Assembly (NCBI RefSeq): GCF_000192865.1
Contig: NC_015276.1
Location: 2,728,001 to 2,792,000 of the forward strand
Reading direction: 5' to 3'
From: Marinomonas mediterranea MMB-1
Lineage (GTDB): Bacteria > Pseudomonadota > Gammaproteobacteria > Pseudomonadales > Marinomonadaceae
Length of the DNA: 64,000 nt
A program made the translations under genes and the position numbers. The notes below the pieces were generated by a model. That model was not told the origin of the DNA and did not search any database. It saw only the letters and a list, made by a program, of their open reading frames with translations. Of the stretch, positions 16,945 through 25,349 are shown one piece after another (the stretch's first letter is position 1; every line of letters starts with the position of its first letter).

Positions 16945-18699
16945 ATGGACTCAAGCGCTCCTTCACACTTAGAACAACGCCTTACGGGGCATTTGCAAAC
17001 GCTTTACCCAAAACTCGACGCTAGTGAACTTGCGAGAAACTGTCTAACGACATTCCATTTAGACGCAAATTCGGAGCCTCCGAGACCGCATAAGAACTTA
17101 TGGGATCAATCGGACATCATGTTGATTACCTATGCGGATACACTGCGCTCAGAAGAGTCCACGCCGCTAGAGACGCTACATAAGTTCGTAAAGAACAATC
17201 TTAGTGAAAGCATTTCAGCCGTACATCTTCTTCCTTTCTTCCCTTACAGTTCAGATGACGGCTTTAGTGTCATGGATTATACGACGGTCAACCCTTCAAG
17301 CGGTGACTGGACGAACATCTCAAACATCACGAAAGATTTCAAAGTAATGGGAGACCTTGTTATTAACCACTGCTCCAGTCGAAGTATGTGGTTTGAAAAC
17401 TACAAAGCAGGAGTTTCGCCGGGTGCCGAATACTTTTATGAGACAGCCCCTCAATCAGACCTGAGCAATGTTGTTCGCCCTCGCACTTCCCCCCTATTGC
17501 GTGAAGTCCAAACAAAAAACGGTATAAAACATGTCTGGTGTACCTTTAGCCATGATCAGATCGACTTAAACTTTGAGAACCCAGAAGTACTGTTAGAGTT
17601 TCTCAGAATCATTCGACTTTATTTAGAAAAAGGCATTCGATGGTTTAGGCTAGACGCCGTCGCCTTTCTTTGGAAAACACCGGGCACCAATTGCATAAAC
17701 TTACCCAACACCCATGAAATGATTCGACTTCTACGACTGATGATCGAACATTGGGCACCAGATTCGGTCATTATCACTGAAACAAACATTCCCAACAGAG
17801 AGAACCTTACGTATTTCGGTAATGCTAACGAAGCTCACCTTATCTACAACTTCTCTTTACCACCACTCCTGATCAATACCTTAGTGACTGGCAACTGCTC
17901 GCACCTAAAAAGCTGGCTTATGGGCATGCCGCCTGCTCAACAAGGTACAACTTATCTGAACTTTGTTGCATCGCACGACGGCATTGGTTTGCGACCAACT
18001 GAGGGATTGCTATCAGAATGGGAAATCGACACGCTGATTGGCACAATGAAAAAGTTTGGTGGCAAAGTCAGCTCCCGAACTACCCCAGAAGGCGAGGCGA
18101 AGCCGTATGAAATAAATATAAGCCTCTGGAATGCGCTTAGCGGCTCTGTTTTACATGGGCCAGACCAATGGCAATTTGCGCGTTTTTTGTGTGCTGCAGG
18201 CGTTCAAATGGCTCTCGAAGGTGTACCCGCCTTTTACATCCATTCGCTATTTGGAACAGAAAACGATCACGAAAGGGTCAGTAACACGGGACAATTTCGC
18301 TCTATTAATCGTCACATTTGGCAGATGGAGGAATTGGAACACGCTTTAAATACTAATACGCATCACAAAAAAGTGTTTGAAGCGATGAGCCGCTTAATGA
18401 AAATTCGCCGAGCACAAGCGGCATTCCACCCAAATGCGACACAATACGTATTGCATATGGGTGATGAACTGTTCGCGTTTTGGCGTCAGAGTATAGACAG
18501 ACGACAAAGTCTATTTGCCGTTTACAATATTTCCGATCAGCCCCAAACCTTCAATTTATCCGAACTAAACCTGATAGCAACCGAGGATTGGACAGATCTT
18601 GTGAGCGATCAACGCTATGAAGACCAAATGGCACAAGTCACGCTCATGCCATATCAATTTATGTGGCTAGCAAATAAAACGACGCGACCCAAAGATTAA
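16945..18699 (+). CDS. GH13 subfamily 18 glucosylglycerate phosphorylase
   Basis: Probable phosphorolysis of glucosylglycerate to glucose-1-phosphate and glycerate. The 584-residue protein is a GH13_18 enzyme of the sucrose phosphorylase group. The catalytic nucleophile is D237 in RWFRLDAVAF, the acid/base E279 in VIITETNIPN, and the third aspartate D345 in VASHDGIG. Length and the MDY-T-VNPSSGDW segment fit the phosphorylases that accept glycerate or sucrose-6-phosphate rather than the shorter true sucrose phosphorylases of about 490 residues. Position beside gpgS and its phosphatase argues for glucosylglycerate as substrate; sucrose 6'-phosphate phosphorylase is the main alternative. Its stop lies 16 bases from the stop of the convergent ABC exporter gene. 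Confidence 0.83.
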   Translation: MDSSAPSHLEQRLTGHLQTLYPKLDASELARNCLTTFHLDANSEPPRPHKNLWDQSDIMLITYADTLRSEESTPLETLHKFVKNNLSESISAVHLLPFFPYSSDDGFSVMDYTTVNPSSGDWTNISNITKDFKVMGDLVINHCSSRSMWFENYKAGVSPGAEYFYETAPQSDLSNVVRPRTSPLLREVQTKNGIKHVWCTFSHDQIDLNFENPEVLLEFLRIIRLYLEKGIRWFRLDAVAFLWKTPGTNCINLPNTHEMIRLLRLMIEHWAPDSVIITETNIPNRENLTYFGNANEAHLIYNFSLPPLLINTLVTGNCSHLKSWLMGMPPAQQGTTYLNFVASHDGIGLRPTEGLLSEWEIDTLIGTMKKFGGKVSSRTTPEGEAKPYEINISLWNALSGSVLHGPDQWQFARFLCAAGVQMALEGVPAFYIHSLFGTENDHERVSNTGQFRSINRHIWQMEELEHALNTNTHHKKVFEAMSRLMKIRRAQAAFHPNATQYVLHMGDELFAFWRQSIDRRQSLFAVYNISDQPQTFNLSELNLIATEDWTDLVSDQRYEDQMAQVTLMPYQFMWLANKTTRPKD

Positions 18700-18715
18700 A
18701 GCCACTCCTTAAAGG

Positions 18716-20590
18716 TTATTTAAGTGCCATGGAAGGCGATTCCTTACCCTCTAATTCCACAGTATCTGCCAGAAAACCACCCGTTTGATGCACCCACAGT
18801 GCTGAATATATACCTTTATAGTCTATGAGCTCTTCGTGTGAGCCTTGCTCTACGACATTTCCCTCGTCTAGCACAACCAGCCGATCCATCGCAGCAATGG
18901 TTGATAAGCGGTGTGCAATGGCGATAACCGTCTTTCCTTCCATTAGTTGATATAAGCTTTGTTGAATCGCAGCCTCGACCTCAGAATCCAAAGCAGACGT
19001 CGCTTCATCTAAGACAAGAATCGGGGCATCTTTAAGCAACACACGAGCGATCGCAATCCGTTGTCGCTGTCCGCCAGACAATTTAATACCCCGCTCTCCT
19101 ACCATCGCATCGTAACCCGTATTTCCATATGGGTCAGTGAGCTCCAAAATAAATTCATGCGCTTCTGCTTTTTTTGCGGCAGCGATCATTTCTTCTTCTG
19201 AAGCATCAGGCTTTCCATACAGCAGGTTATCTCTCACTGAGCGATGCAATAAAGAAGTGTCTTGCGAAACAACACCGATCATCTGACGAAGTGAGTCCTG
19301 ACGAACATCCGCTATATTTTGCCCATCAACTCGAATATCACCCGATTCAACGTCATAGAAACGCATCAACAAATTCACAATGGTCGACTTTCCTGCGCCA
19401 GACCGCCCAACAAGCCCGACCTTTTCTCCTGCAGAGATAGAAAAATTAAGCGCCTCGATGACTTTTTTATCTTTTTTCCCATAGTGAAAACAAACTTGGT
19501 CGAAATCAATCGAGCCTTTTGTGACCGAGATAGGCTCTGAGCCTTCTTTATCCTGCACCATAAGCGGCTTCGACAAAGTCCCCATTCCATCCGCTACCAT
19601 GCCGATATTTTCGAACAACGAACCGACTTCCCACATTATCCACTGAGACATGCCGTTTAAGCGCAACGCTAAACTAATTGAAATAGCAATCGCACCCACA
19701 CCAATCGCACTACCTAACCAAAGCGAGATAGCAACCGCAGCGATCACAAACGCCAATAAGTAATTACACAGCTGCACACTAACATTGACCCCAGTTACCA
19801 ATCGCATCTGCTTATGAACCGTTTTAAGAAAACCATCCATACTGTCACGAGCATAATCCCACTCTCTGCTGGTATGCGAAAACAGCTTTACAGTCGATAT
19901 ATTGGTGTAACTGTCGACAACCCGCCCCGTCATGGTTGATCGGGCATCCGCCTGCTCTTCGGACACTTTCTTTAGCTTTGGAATAAAATACAGCTGGATC
20001 GAAACATAACAAACTAACCAACCAAGCATAGGCAGCATAAGACGATAATCTGCATTCGCAATCAAAACCAACATCGCAATGAAATACACTAAGATGTACA
20101 CCAGCACATCGAGCAACTTCATAACGCTTTCTCTGACCGCTAGCGATGTCTGCATTACTTTTGTTGCAAGGCGCCCTGCGAATTCATCCTGAAAGAAACT
20201 CAGACTTTGGCGTAACAAATATCGATGCGCCAACCAGCGCACACGCATCGGGTAGTTGCCTAGCAGCGTTTGATGCACAATGGCCGAATGCAAAAAAGTG
20301 ACCACAGGCATCCCAACCAAAATAAGTAAAGACATGCCAATAAGACGGCCGCCTTCATCCTCTAGAAAGGTGTCTGGATTGGAGTTGACCAGCCAATCGA
20401 CCAACTGCCCCATAAACCCAAACAACACAACTTCCATTATGGCCAAAGAAGCCGTCAACACCGACATTAAAAGAAGGGGGACTTCGACGCCTTTCGAATA
20501 AAAGCGACAAAATTCAAATAAATTCTTAGGGGCATGTTGTGCTTGGTGTTCAGGGTAAGGTGCAATCCAACGTTCAAAAAACTTTAACAT
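18716..20590 (-). CDS. ABC exporter, fused membrane and ATPase domains
   Basis: Half-transporter of the lipid/drug exporter type (MsbA/MdlB-like), working as a dimer in the inner membrane. Residues about 35-330 form six membrane helices (ABC type 1 exporter fold). The ATPase domain has Walker A GRSGAGKST (395-403), a Q-loop at VSQDTSLLH, signature LSGGQRQR near 500, Walker B ILVLDEATSALD and the H-loop AHR. The 624-residue length is normal. It stands alone on the minus strand between the solute locus and the HopJ-family gene. Substrate unknown; nothing ties it to glucosylglycerate beyond position. Confidence 0.9.
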   Translation of the reverse strand: MLKFFERWIAPYPEHQAQHAPKNLFEFCRFYSKGVEVPLLLMSVLTASLAIMEVVLFGFMGQLVDWLVNSNPDTFLEDEGGRLIGMSLLILVGMPVVTFLHSAIVHQTLLGNYPMRVRWLAHRYLLRQSLSFFQDEFAGRLATKVMQTSLAVRESVMKLLDVLVYILVYFIAMLVLIANADYRLMLPMLGWLVCYVSIQLYFIPKLKKVSEEQADARSTMTGRVVDSYTNISTVKLFSHTSREWDYARDSMDGFLKTVHKQMRLVTGVNVSVQLCNYLLAFVIAAVAISLWLGSAIGVGAIAISISLALRLNGMSQWIMWEVGSLFENIGMVADGMGTLSKPLMVQDKEGSEPISVTKGSIDFDQVCFHYGKKDKKVIEALNFSISAGEKVGLVGRSGAGKSTIVNLLMRFYDVESGDIRVDGQNIADVRQDSLRQMIGVVSQDTSLLHRSVRDNLLYGKPDASEEEMIAAAKKAEAHEFILELTDPYGNTGYDAMVGERGIKLSGGQRQRIAIARVLLKDAPILVLDEATSALDSEVEAAIQQSLYQLMEGKTVIAIAHRLSTIAAMDRLVVLDEGNVVEQGSHEELIDYKGIYSALWVHQTGGFLADTVELEGKESPSMALK

Positions 20591-20791
20591 ATCAGCTCTG
20601 ATTCATTATTCTAATATCCTAGGGGCGACTAACAATTCAACTAATGCCAAATCGGGCTTAACGAAAGTAAACTTGGTCGCTGCTTTGCCAATATCTTAAT
20701 TAAGATCCATAACAAAGTTTGGCAAAATGATGCGATTACGGTCTTTTTCCTTATTAGTCACGTACATCATAGCTTAAACATGCGAGAGACT

Positions 20792-20820
20792 TTGACATAC
20801 CTGCAAAAGCCGCATACATT
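20792..20820 (+). promoter_or_regulatory. Sigma-70 promoter of the HopJ-family gene
   Basis: TTGACA (20792-20797) is a full consensus -35 and TACATT (20815-20820) a near-consensus -10, with the ideal 17-base spacer. The start codon at 20881 is about 55 bases past the predicted transcription start. Confidence 0.7.
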
Positions 20821-20880
20821 TTGTGCTTTATTTTAAGCCATACTGCTTTACAAGCACTTTAGATTACAAGGTAGAAAACC

Positions 20881-21237
20881 ATGCTAGAACAACTTGCGGC
20901 TAAAATCGCTCAATTTAAACAACAACCTGAGCAAACCGCCTTTTCAGATGTCATAAACACCATCGACACTCATTACAGTTTCACTCCCGTTAAGTTTCAG
21001 AATGGCGCTCAAATTAACGAAGAAGGGCAGAACAATGGCTCGTGCAAAATTTTATTTTTTGCTCAATTAAACCAATTTGATGAAGCAACAACGCTAAACC
21101 TATTCGGTGATTATTACCGAGTTGATGTCCTCGAAAACCCAGAGGGCGACGACCATCAGAATATACGCCAATTTATAAAGCATGGCTGGGAAGGTGTTGC
21201 GTTCTCAACGACAGCGTTAGTATCAAACTCTCAATAA
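20881..21237 (+). CDS. HopJ-family conserved protein
   Basis: Small cytoplasmic protein of 118 residues in the family named after the Pseudomonas effector HopJ. The conserved block is clear: IDTHYSFTPVKFQNG, then NNGSCKILFFAQL, TLNLFGDYYRVDVL and DDHQNIRQFIKHGWEG. The family is widespread in free-living proteobacteria and even algae, and no secretion system is present here, so an effector role is unlikely. Its true function is unknown. A strong consensus promoter precedes it and a hairpin follows, so it is a single-gene unit, apparently well expressed. Confidence 0.85.
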   Translation: MLEQLAAKIAQFKQQPEQTAFSDVINTIDTHYSFTPVKFQNGAQINEEGQNNGSCKILFFAQLNQFDEATTLNLFGDYYRVDVLENPEGDDHQNIRQFIKHGWEGVAFSTTALVSNSQ

Positions 21238-21255
21238 AGAGTAAGTATACCTCAC

Positions 21256-21285
21256 GAAGGCAGCGGCCCTTGGAAAGCTGCCTTC
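21256..21285 (+). terminator. Hairpin after the HopJ-family gene
   Basis: GAAGGCAGC (21256-21264) pairs with GCTGCCTTC (21277-21285) around a 12-base loop, 18 bases after the stop. There is no clear U tract, so efficiency is uncertain. Confidence 0.55.
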
Positions 21286-21312
21286 ATCATAGATTTAAAA
21301 AGAAGGTGTAAT

Positions 21313-22134
21313 ATGGAGTTAGTGGTTTTCGATTTAGACGGCACTCTACTAAACAAACATCAGGCTCTATCACCATTTACATTAGAAACACTCGAAGCAA
21401 TGCGTGATAAAAAAATTTTTTATACCATTGCAACGGGGCGCACACATCTGGCAGCGCGAAAGTGTCTCGTCGAACATAATTTTCAAGAGTGGATGATATT
21501 TAAAAATGGTGTCGAGTGGTGGCACCCATTAAAGAAGCAATATCGTCATCAAACCTCCCTCACTAAAGAGTCTGTCGAATACGCTTTAACTCAGTTCGAG
21601 CTTGCTAGTGTTACACCATTTATATTTTGCATTACCCGTGATGGCACACATAAAGTCTACCACCCTCCGGTAACAAGTCCTTTAAGTGATCTGATCGAAA
21701 ACGAACTTGGTAAACACGATGAGTTAAGCCTCCACCCTATCCAAGAAATGGCGTTCGATGATATTGCAACAAATATAAGCGCGCTTGGCTCTCAGCAACA
21801 AGCCGTCTCTGTCGTTACCTCATTAGAGAATCAAAATGAGCTAAAAGCGTATTGTGGCGGCGGCGTATACAATAAAGATACCTTTTGGATCGATGTTCAC
21901 CACCAAGACGCCTGTAAAGGTTCTGCTATTAACACACTAAAAAGTGAACTGGGGGCAACCAAAGTCTTAGCCTTTGGAGATGGCGATAACGACTTATCTA
22001 TGTTTGACTATGCCGACGCGTCATTCGCACCACACAATGCCGCGCCACACGTAAAATCACGTGCAACTGACGTCATTGGGCATCATAACGAGGATGGCGT
22101 TGCGCACTTTTTAAGAGACTATTTTAGCCTATAG
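21313..22134 (+). CDS. HAD-superfamily phosphatase (Cof type)
   Basis: Cytoplasmic hydrolase of the Cof/HAD IIB group, which dephosphorylates sugar phosphates, flavin or nucleotide compounds. Motif I is FDLDGTLLNKH with both aspartates (residues 7 and 9), motif II ATGRTH, motif III lysine in ACKGSAIN and motif IV AFGDGDNDLSMF. Length 273 residues is usual. The ribosome site is AGAAGGTG, shortly after the hairpin of the preceding gene. Substrate is not predictable; it is a different subfamily from the phosphatase at 14647. Confidence 0.87.
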   Translation: MELVVFDLDGTLLNKHQALSPFTLETLEAMRDKKIFYTIATGRTHLAARKCLVEHNFQEWMIFKNGVEWWHPLKKQYRHQTSLTKESVEYALTQFELASVTPFIFCITRDGTHKVYHPPVTSPLSDLIENELGKHDELSLHPIQEMAFDDIATNISALGSQQQAVSVVTSLENQNELKAYCGGGVYNKDTFWIDVHHQDACKGSAINTLKSELGATKVLAFGDGDNDLSMFDYADASFAPHNAAPHVKSRATDVIGHHNEDGVAHFLRDYFSL

Positions 22135-22246
22135 GTTGAAAACAGAAGTACAGTACCCATTTACTTAATAACAACAAAAGTTACTTTACCCTTTCGTCGG
22201 TTTGAGCCATGATTAGGGTGAGACAGAAAATACGGAGAAATCCAAG

Positions 22247-22429
22247 ATGGTAGAAATGATTTTATTCGCAGCCGCACTTATTTTGATAGGCGCGATGTCT
22301 AGTAAGCTAGTCCAGCATTTCGCGAGACCTCAAGTTAAATTACAACCATTGAAACTTGATAGAGAGCAACAAGAAAAAGATCGTCTACTTGCACAAAAGT
22401 CACGTAACCGTAGTCGCTATCCTCGCTAA
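22247..22429 (+). CDS. Small single-pass membrane protein
   Basis: A 60-residue protein with one N-terminal hydrophobic helix (about residues 3-22) and a strongly basic, glutamine-rich cytoplasmic tail ending NRSRYPR. The ATG has CGGAG upstream at the right distance, the frame fills the gap between two genes and a hairpin follows. I know no family for it. Small proteins of this build often assist larger membrane complexes, but nothing here says which. Confidence 0.6.
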   Translation: MVEMILFAAALILIGAMSSKLVQHFARPQVKLQPLKLDREQQEKDRLLAQKSRNRSRYPR

Positions 22430-22438
22430 GATTTCTTT

Positions 22439-22477
22439 AGGCATTATCATTCACTAAGCACGCCAATGATAATGCCT
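22439..22477. terminator. Hairpin between convergent genes
   Basis: A perfect 13-bp stem (22439-22451 with 22465-22477) and 13-base loop lies between the small membrane protein and the TyrR-like gene. It lacks a U tract on either side, so it may protect transcript ends rather than terminate by itself. Confidence 0.55.
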
Positions 22478-22543
22478 GAACTCTCCCCTAATTTTCGTTA
22501 GGCCGCTTTTTATTTCCGGTTAATTTTTCCTAATGCGCTCCAT

Positions 22544-24034
22544 TTATTTACCTATGGCATAATCCCTCAACTTGTTCGCAACAGCACTGTGACTTAACCC
22601 AAGTGCACTTGCCAGCTTTCTTGTACTTGGATATTGGGGATAGAGTTTACGAAGCAGTTCCGCCTCCCACTCTTTAATCGTTTTATCTAATGAGTTATCC
22701 ACTAACTCTAACTGCCGTCCTTTGGAACTTGAAAAAAGATTGAAATCTTCGGCAACCAACTCTGAGCGCTCTGTCGAGGCCACCGCCGAATATAAAACGC
22801 CTTTTAGCTCAGTAATGTTCCCCGGCCAGTCATACATTTTTAAAGCAGTAACGGCACTACTGCTTAAAGAAACGGAATCCACCCTAAGATGTCCGCATAC
22901 TTGCTTTACTATTTCGTTTGCAACACCCTCAATGTCATCAAGCCGATCCCTTAACGAGGGAACGTCAATATTTTGTTGCGACAACTGCAAGTAAAGTTCG
23001 TAACTGAACGAGCTCTCTTCTCGAAAGTAGTGACTGGAAAAAGACGTTAATACCACCAACCTCCGATAGACATGATCGTCTTCTACTATGAATTTTGACG
23101 TCTCAATCCAATGCGCTAACTGAGCCTGAGCAGTGTCATTCAACCCCTCTATTCCCTCTATAATTAGCCAACCAGGCGCTAATAGAAACAACTGCAAATC
23201 TGCTTGCGTTTGAAAGGAAACCGCCGCTCTTTTATGTACTTGCGTTTCTTCGTAGCCGTGTGATTTCCAGTATTCAATAATGGAATTTAAGATAGAGTTT
23301 TTACCTGAGCCGGTTTCACCAGATATCATAAGTGGTGTATTCAACATCGCAAAACGCTTACTTTGAATAAGGCACGCCCCCATGGTCGAACTTAATACCA
23401 TATCGCTTTGAAAATATTGCTCTAACTTAAACTCGTTCGCCCCATACCTAAACCTTTCCGACTGACGGTCTATTCTTGTTTCGGACTTAAGGTGAATAAC
23501 CGCGCCAGCGCAAATGTCTTCTTTCTCGGTAGACACTTTTATCGGCTGCAACTCCATAAGAAGGGATTTTCGATGAACACGAATACGTTTAGTAATCCCA
23601 CGTTTCATGTCGGCACCGCTTAGCTTCGAGAAATTTATCGCTTTAATAAATAAGTTTAGAGGCTTATTCATCAGCTCACCCAACGAAACACCGAGGTCTT
23701 TTGCGGCCAATTCTGTTGCCATCGTCACATTGCCTTTTAAATCGATCGCTATTACACCATCTGGCAACGCTTCTAAAATCTGCGCAAGTGTGTTTTTTTC
23801 TCTTTCCGAAGACGAAAAGCGAACAAGCTTCACATCCTCAACCCCTTCTAGTCGACGGATCGCAGCCAAAAGCTGTTGCAATGAATCAAACTTGATATCA
23901 GGAAAACCGATATATAGACAACGCCTCGCGGTATCGACTTCAATCAAACGCATGTCTATTCGATGCGGTGCAAACAACTTAAGCACCTCATGAACCATAC
24001 CTATTCTATCTTCGCATTGAATCGCTAAACGCAT
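22544..24034 (-). CDS. TyrR-like regulator with degenerate AAA+ domain
   Basis: Transcription regulator with the TyrR domain order: ACT domain (about 1-72), PAS domain (about 80-190), AAA+ domain (about 200-430) and a C-terminal Fis-type helix-turn-helix (TRKLASALGLSHSAVANKLR). Length 496 is close to TyrR. The AAA+ domain is worn down: Walker A reads GETGSGKN (239-246), the Walker B position reads WLIIEGIE instead of the usual acidic DE pair, and no GAFTGA loop for sigma-54 contact is visible. TyrR itself does not use sigma-54, so an amino-acid-responsive repressor or sigma-70 activator is likely. The target genes cannot be told. Confidence 0.8.
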   Translation of the reverse strand: MRLAIQCEDRIGMVHEVLKLFAPHRIDMRLIEVDTARRCLYIGFPDIKFDSLQQLLAAIRRLEGVEDVKLVRFSSSEREKNTLAQILEALPDGVIAIDLKGNVTMATELAAKDLGVSLGELMNKPLNLFIKAINFSKLSGADMKRGITKRIRVHRKSLLMELQPIKVSTEKEDICAGAVIHLKSETRIDRQSERFRYGANEFKLEQYFQSDMVLSSTMGACLIQSKRFAMLNTPLMISGETGSGKNSILNSIIEYWKSHGYEETQVHKRAAVSFQTQADLQLFLLAPGWLIIEGIEGLNDTAQAQLAHWIETSKFIVEDDHVYRRLVVLTSFSSHYFREESSFSYELYLQLSQQNIDVPSLRDRLDDIEGVANEIVKQVCGHLRVDSVSLSSSAVTALKMYDWPGNITELKGVLYSAVASTERSELVAEDFNLFSSSKGRQLELVDNSLDKTIKEWEAELLRKLYPQYPSTRKLASALGLSHSAVANKLRDYAIGK

Positions 24035-24057
24035 ACACCCTCGGGCTTAATGGTTGA

Positions 24058-25230
24058 TTACTGTTCCAAAGTCAAAATCGACGTTTGAGGCGCAAACATC
24101 TCGTATAGTGGAAGCACTGCGGCCCCTGATGCACCAGAGTAGTTTGTATAATTCGCTGGTACAACACGCGGTGTGTTAAGCACGACCTCGCTCTCCAACA
24201 TCGTAAAGAGCGCTGAAGCAAATGGTTCGATCATCCAGGTAGGTATGCGCCCTCCTACCCTAATCTCACTCGGGTTAATCAACGCCAGCAACGCCGTGAA
24301 AGCGTGCCTTGAATCCTCAACAACATTTGTCGCCCACTCATGAATCAAGTTCGTGTCCTTCAGCATATTGAGTTTATCAAATGTCGTGTTGCAATTAGAA
24401 ACCAAGTAGCGCTGAAGAGACGTTAGCGAAAGCGCCTCTAGCACCCGCTCACCGTATTTGCCCGTTTTAGTGTACAACAATCCAAACTGTCCAGCTGCCC
24501 CCGATGCTCCTTCTAAACATTCCCCTTTCTCAACAATGCACCCACCAACCGCCGTAGAGATATACAAATAAAAAACATGCTCTAGCGGTGGAGTGGAAAA
24601 AAACAATTCACACATAGCTGCGGCACGAGCGTCATTCTCGCGTAAAACAGGTAGATCAAATTTATGCCCTAGCCACACTTCAAACGCATCGTTACTCCAA
24701 TACTCTAAACCAACAGAAACATTCCTTTGTTTTGAGTTTATGCCAAGCTGTTCGATCCACTCTTCCATGTAGTCAGGCCGAGATACGCCGATGCCTCGAA
24801 CTTTATCCCAATTTTGACCTAAGAAATCGGCAGCCTCGCTCAAGAATTCGCAAACAATCGCTTTCGCGTGTTTTTCCTGAGGAAATGAAACTCGCTCTTC
24901 TCTCTGAAAAATCGGCTCACCCCCAAAATTAATCAAGGCGACACTGATAAAATCACGATCTATATTTATTCCAACACCGTAGGCTCCCGCGCCATTCAAC
25001 ACCAGTTTCTTTTGCGGCTGCCCTCGCCTTCCTTCCACTTTACCAGAAGAAATAATGAAGCCTTTATCGATCAAGGACGCCGTAATGACTGAAATAGTCT
25101 GTGCACTTAACTTAGTGAAGGATGCAATCTCTTGTCGCGAAATTTCTGGGTACTGGCGTATCAGCTGTAAAACCACCCTCTCATTAAAAGAACGGCTACG
25201 CTCGGAAGTACTGCCAATAAGATTCATCAT
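24058..25230 (-). CDS. ROK-family transcription regulator
   Basis: Sugar-responsive repressor of the NagC/Mlc/XylR type, 390 residues. An N-terminal winged helix-turn-helix (about 15-75, SRQEIASFTKLSAQTISVI) is followed by the two-lobed sugar-kinase-like ROK domain. The usual zinc site, a histidine and a CxCGxxGC cluster, is missing: the equivalent stretch reads GASGAAGQFGLLYTKTG. It is divergent from the AGE-family sugar isomerase gene 119 bases away, with AT-rich repeats of the TTAAT kind between them, which points to local control of that gene. The start at 25230 may be one codon later. Confidence 0.85.
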   Translation of the reverse strand: MMNLIGSTSERSRSFNERVVLQLIRQYPEISRQEIASFTKLSAQTISVITASLIDKGFIISSGKVEGRRGQPQKKLVLNGAGAYGVGINIDRDFISVALINFGGEPIFQREERVSFPQEKHAKAIVCEFLSEAADFLGQNWDKVRGIGVSRPDYMEEWIEQLGINSKQRNVSVGLEYWSNDAFEVWLGHKFDLPVLRENDARAAAMCELFFSTPPLEHVFYLYISTAVGGCIVEKGECLEGASGAAGQFGLLYTKTGKYGERVLEALSLTSLQRYLVSNCNTTFDKLNMLKDTNLIHEWATNVVEDSRHAFTALLALINPSEIRVGGRIPTWMIEPFASALFTMLESEVVLNTPRVVPANYTNYSGASGAAVLPLYEMFAPQTSILTLEQ

Positions 25231-25272
25231 AAACTCTAACTCAAATTTTTTTGCAATAATTAATAAACTTAA

Positions 25273-25300
25273 TTGATTTAATCAGTCTAAGCGCTATGAT
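25273..25300 (+). promoter_or_regulatory. Promoter of the AGE-family gene, with AT-rich candidate operator
   Basis: TTGATT (25273-25278) and TATGAT (25295-25300) are 16 bases apart, giving a leader of about 43 bases before the ATG at 25350. The -35 lies in a run of TTAAT-type repeats (about 25258-25283), suitable for a ROK repressor site. The operator is an inference. Confidence 0.55.
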
Positions 25301-25349
25301 GCAAAATAAACATAACAATAAACACCATACATAATAGGGAGCAATACAC

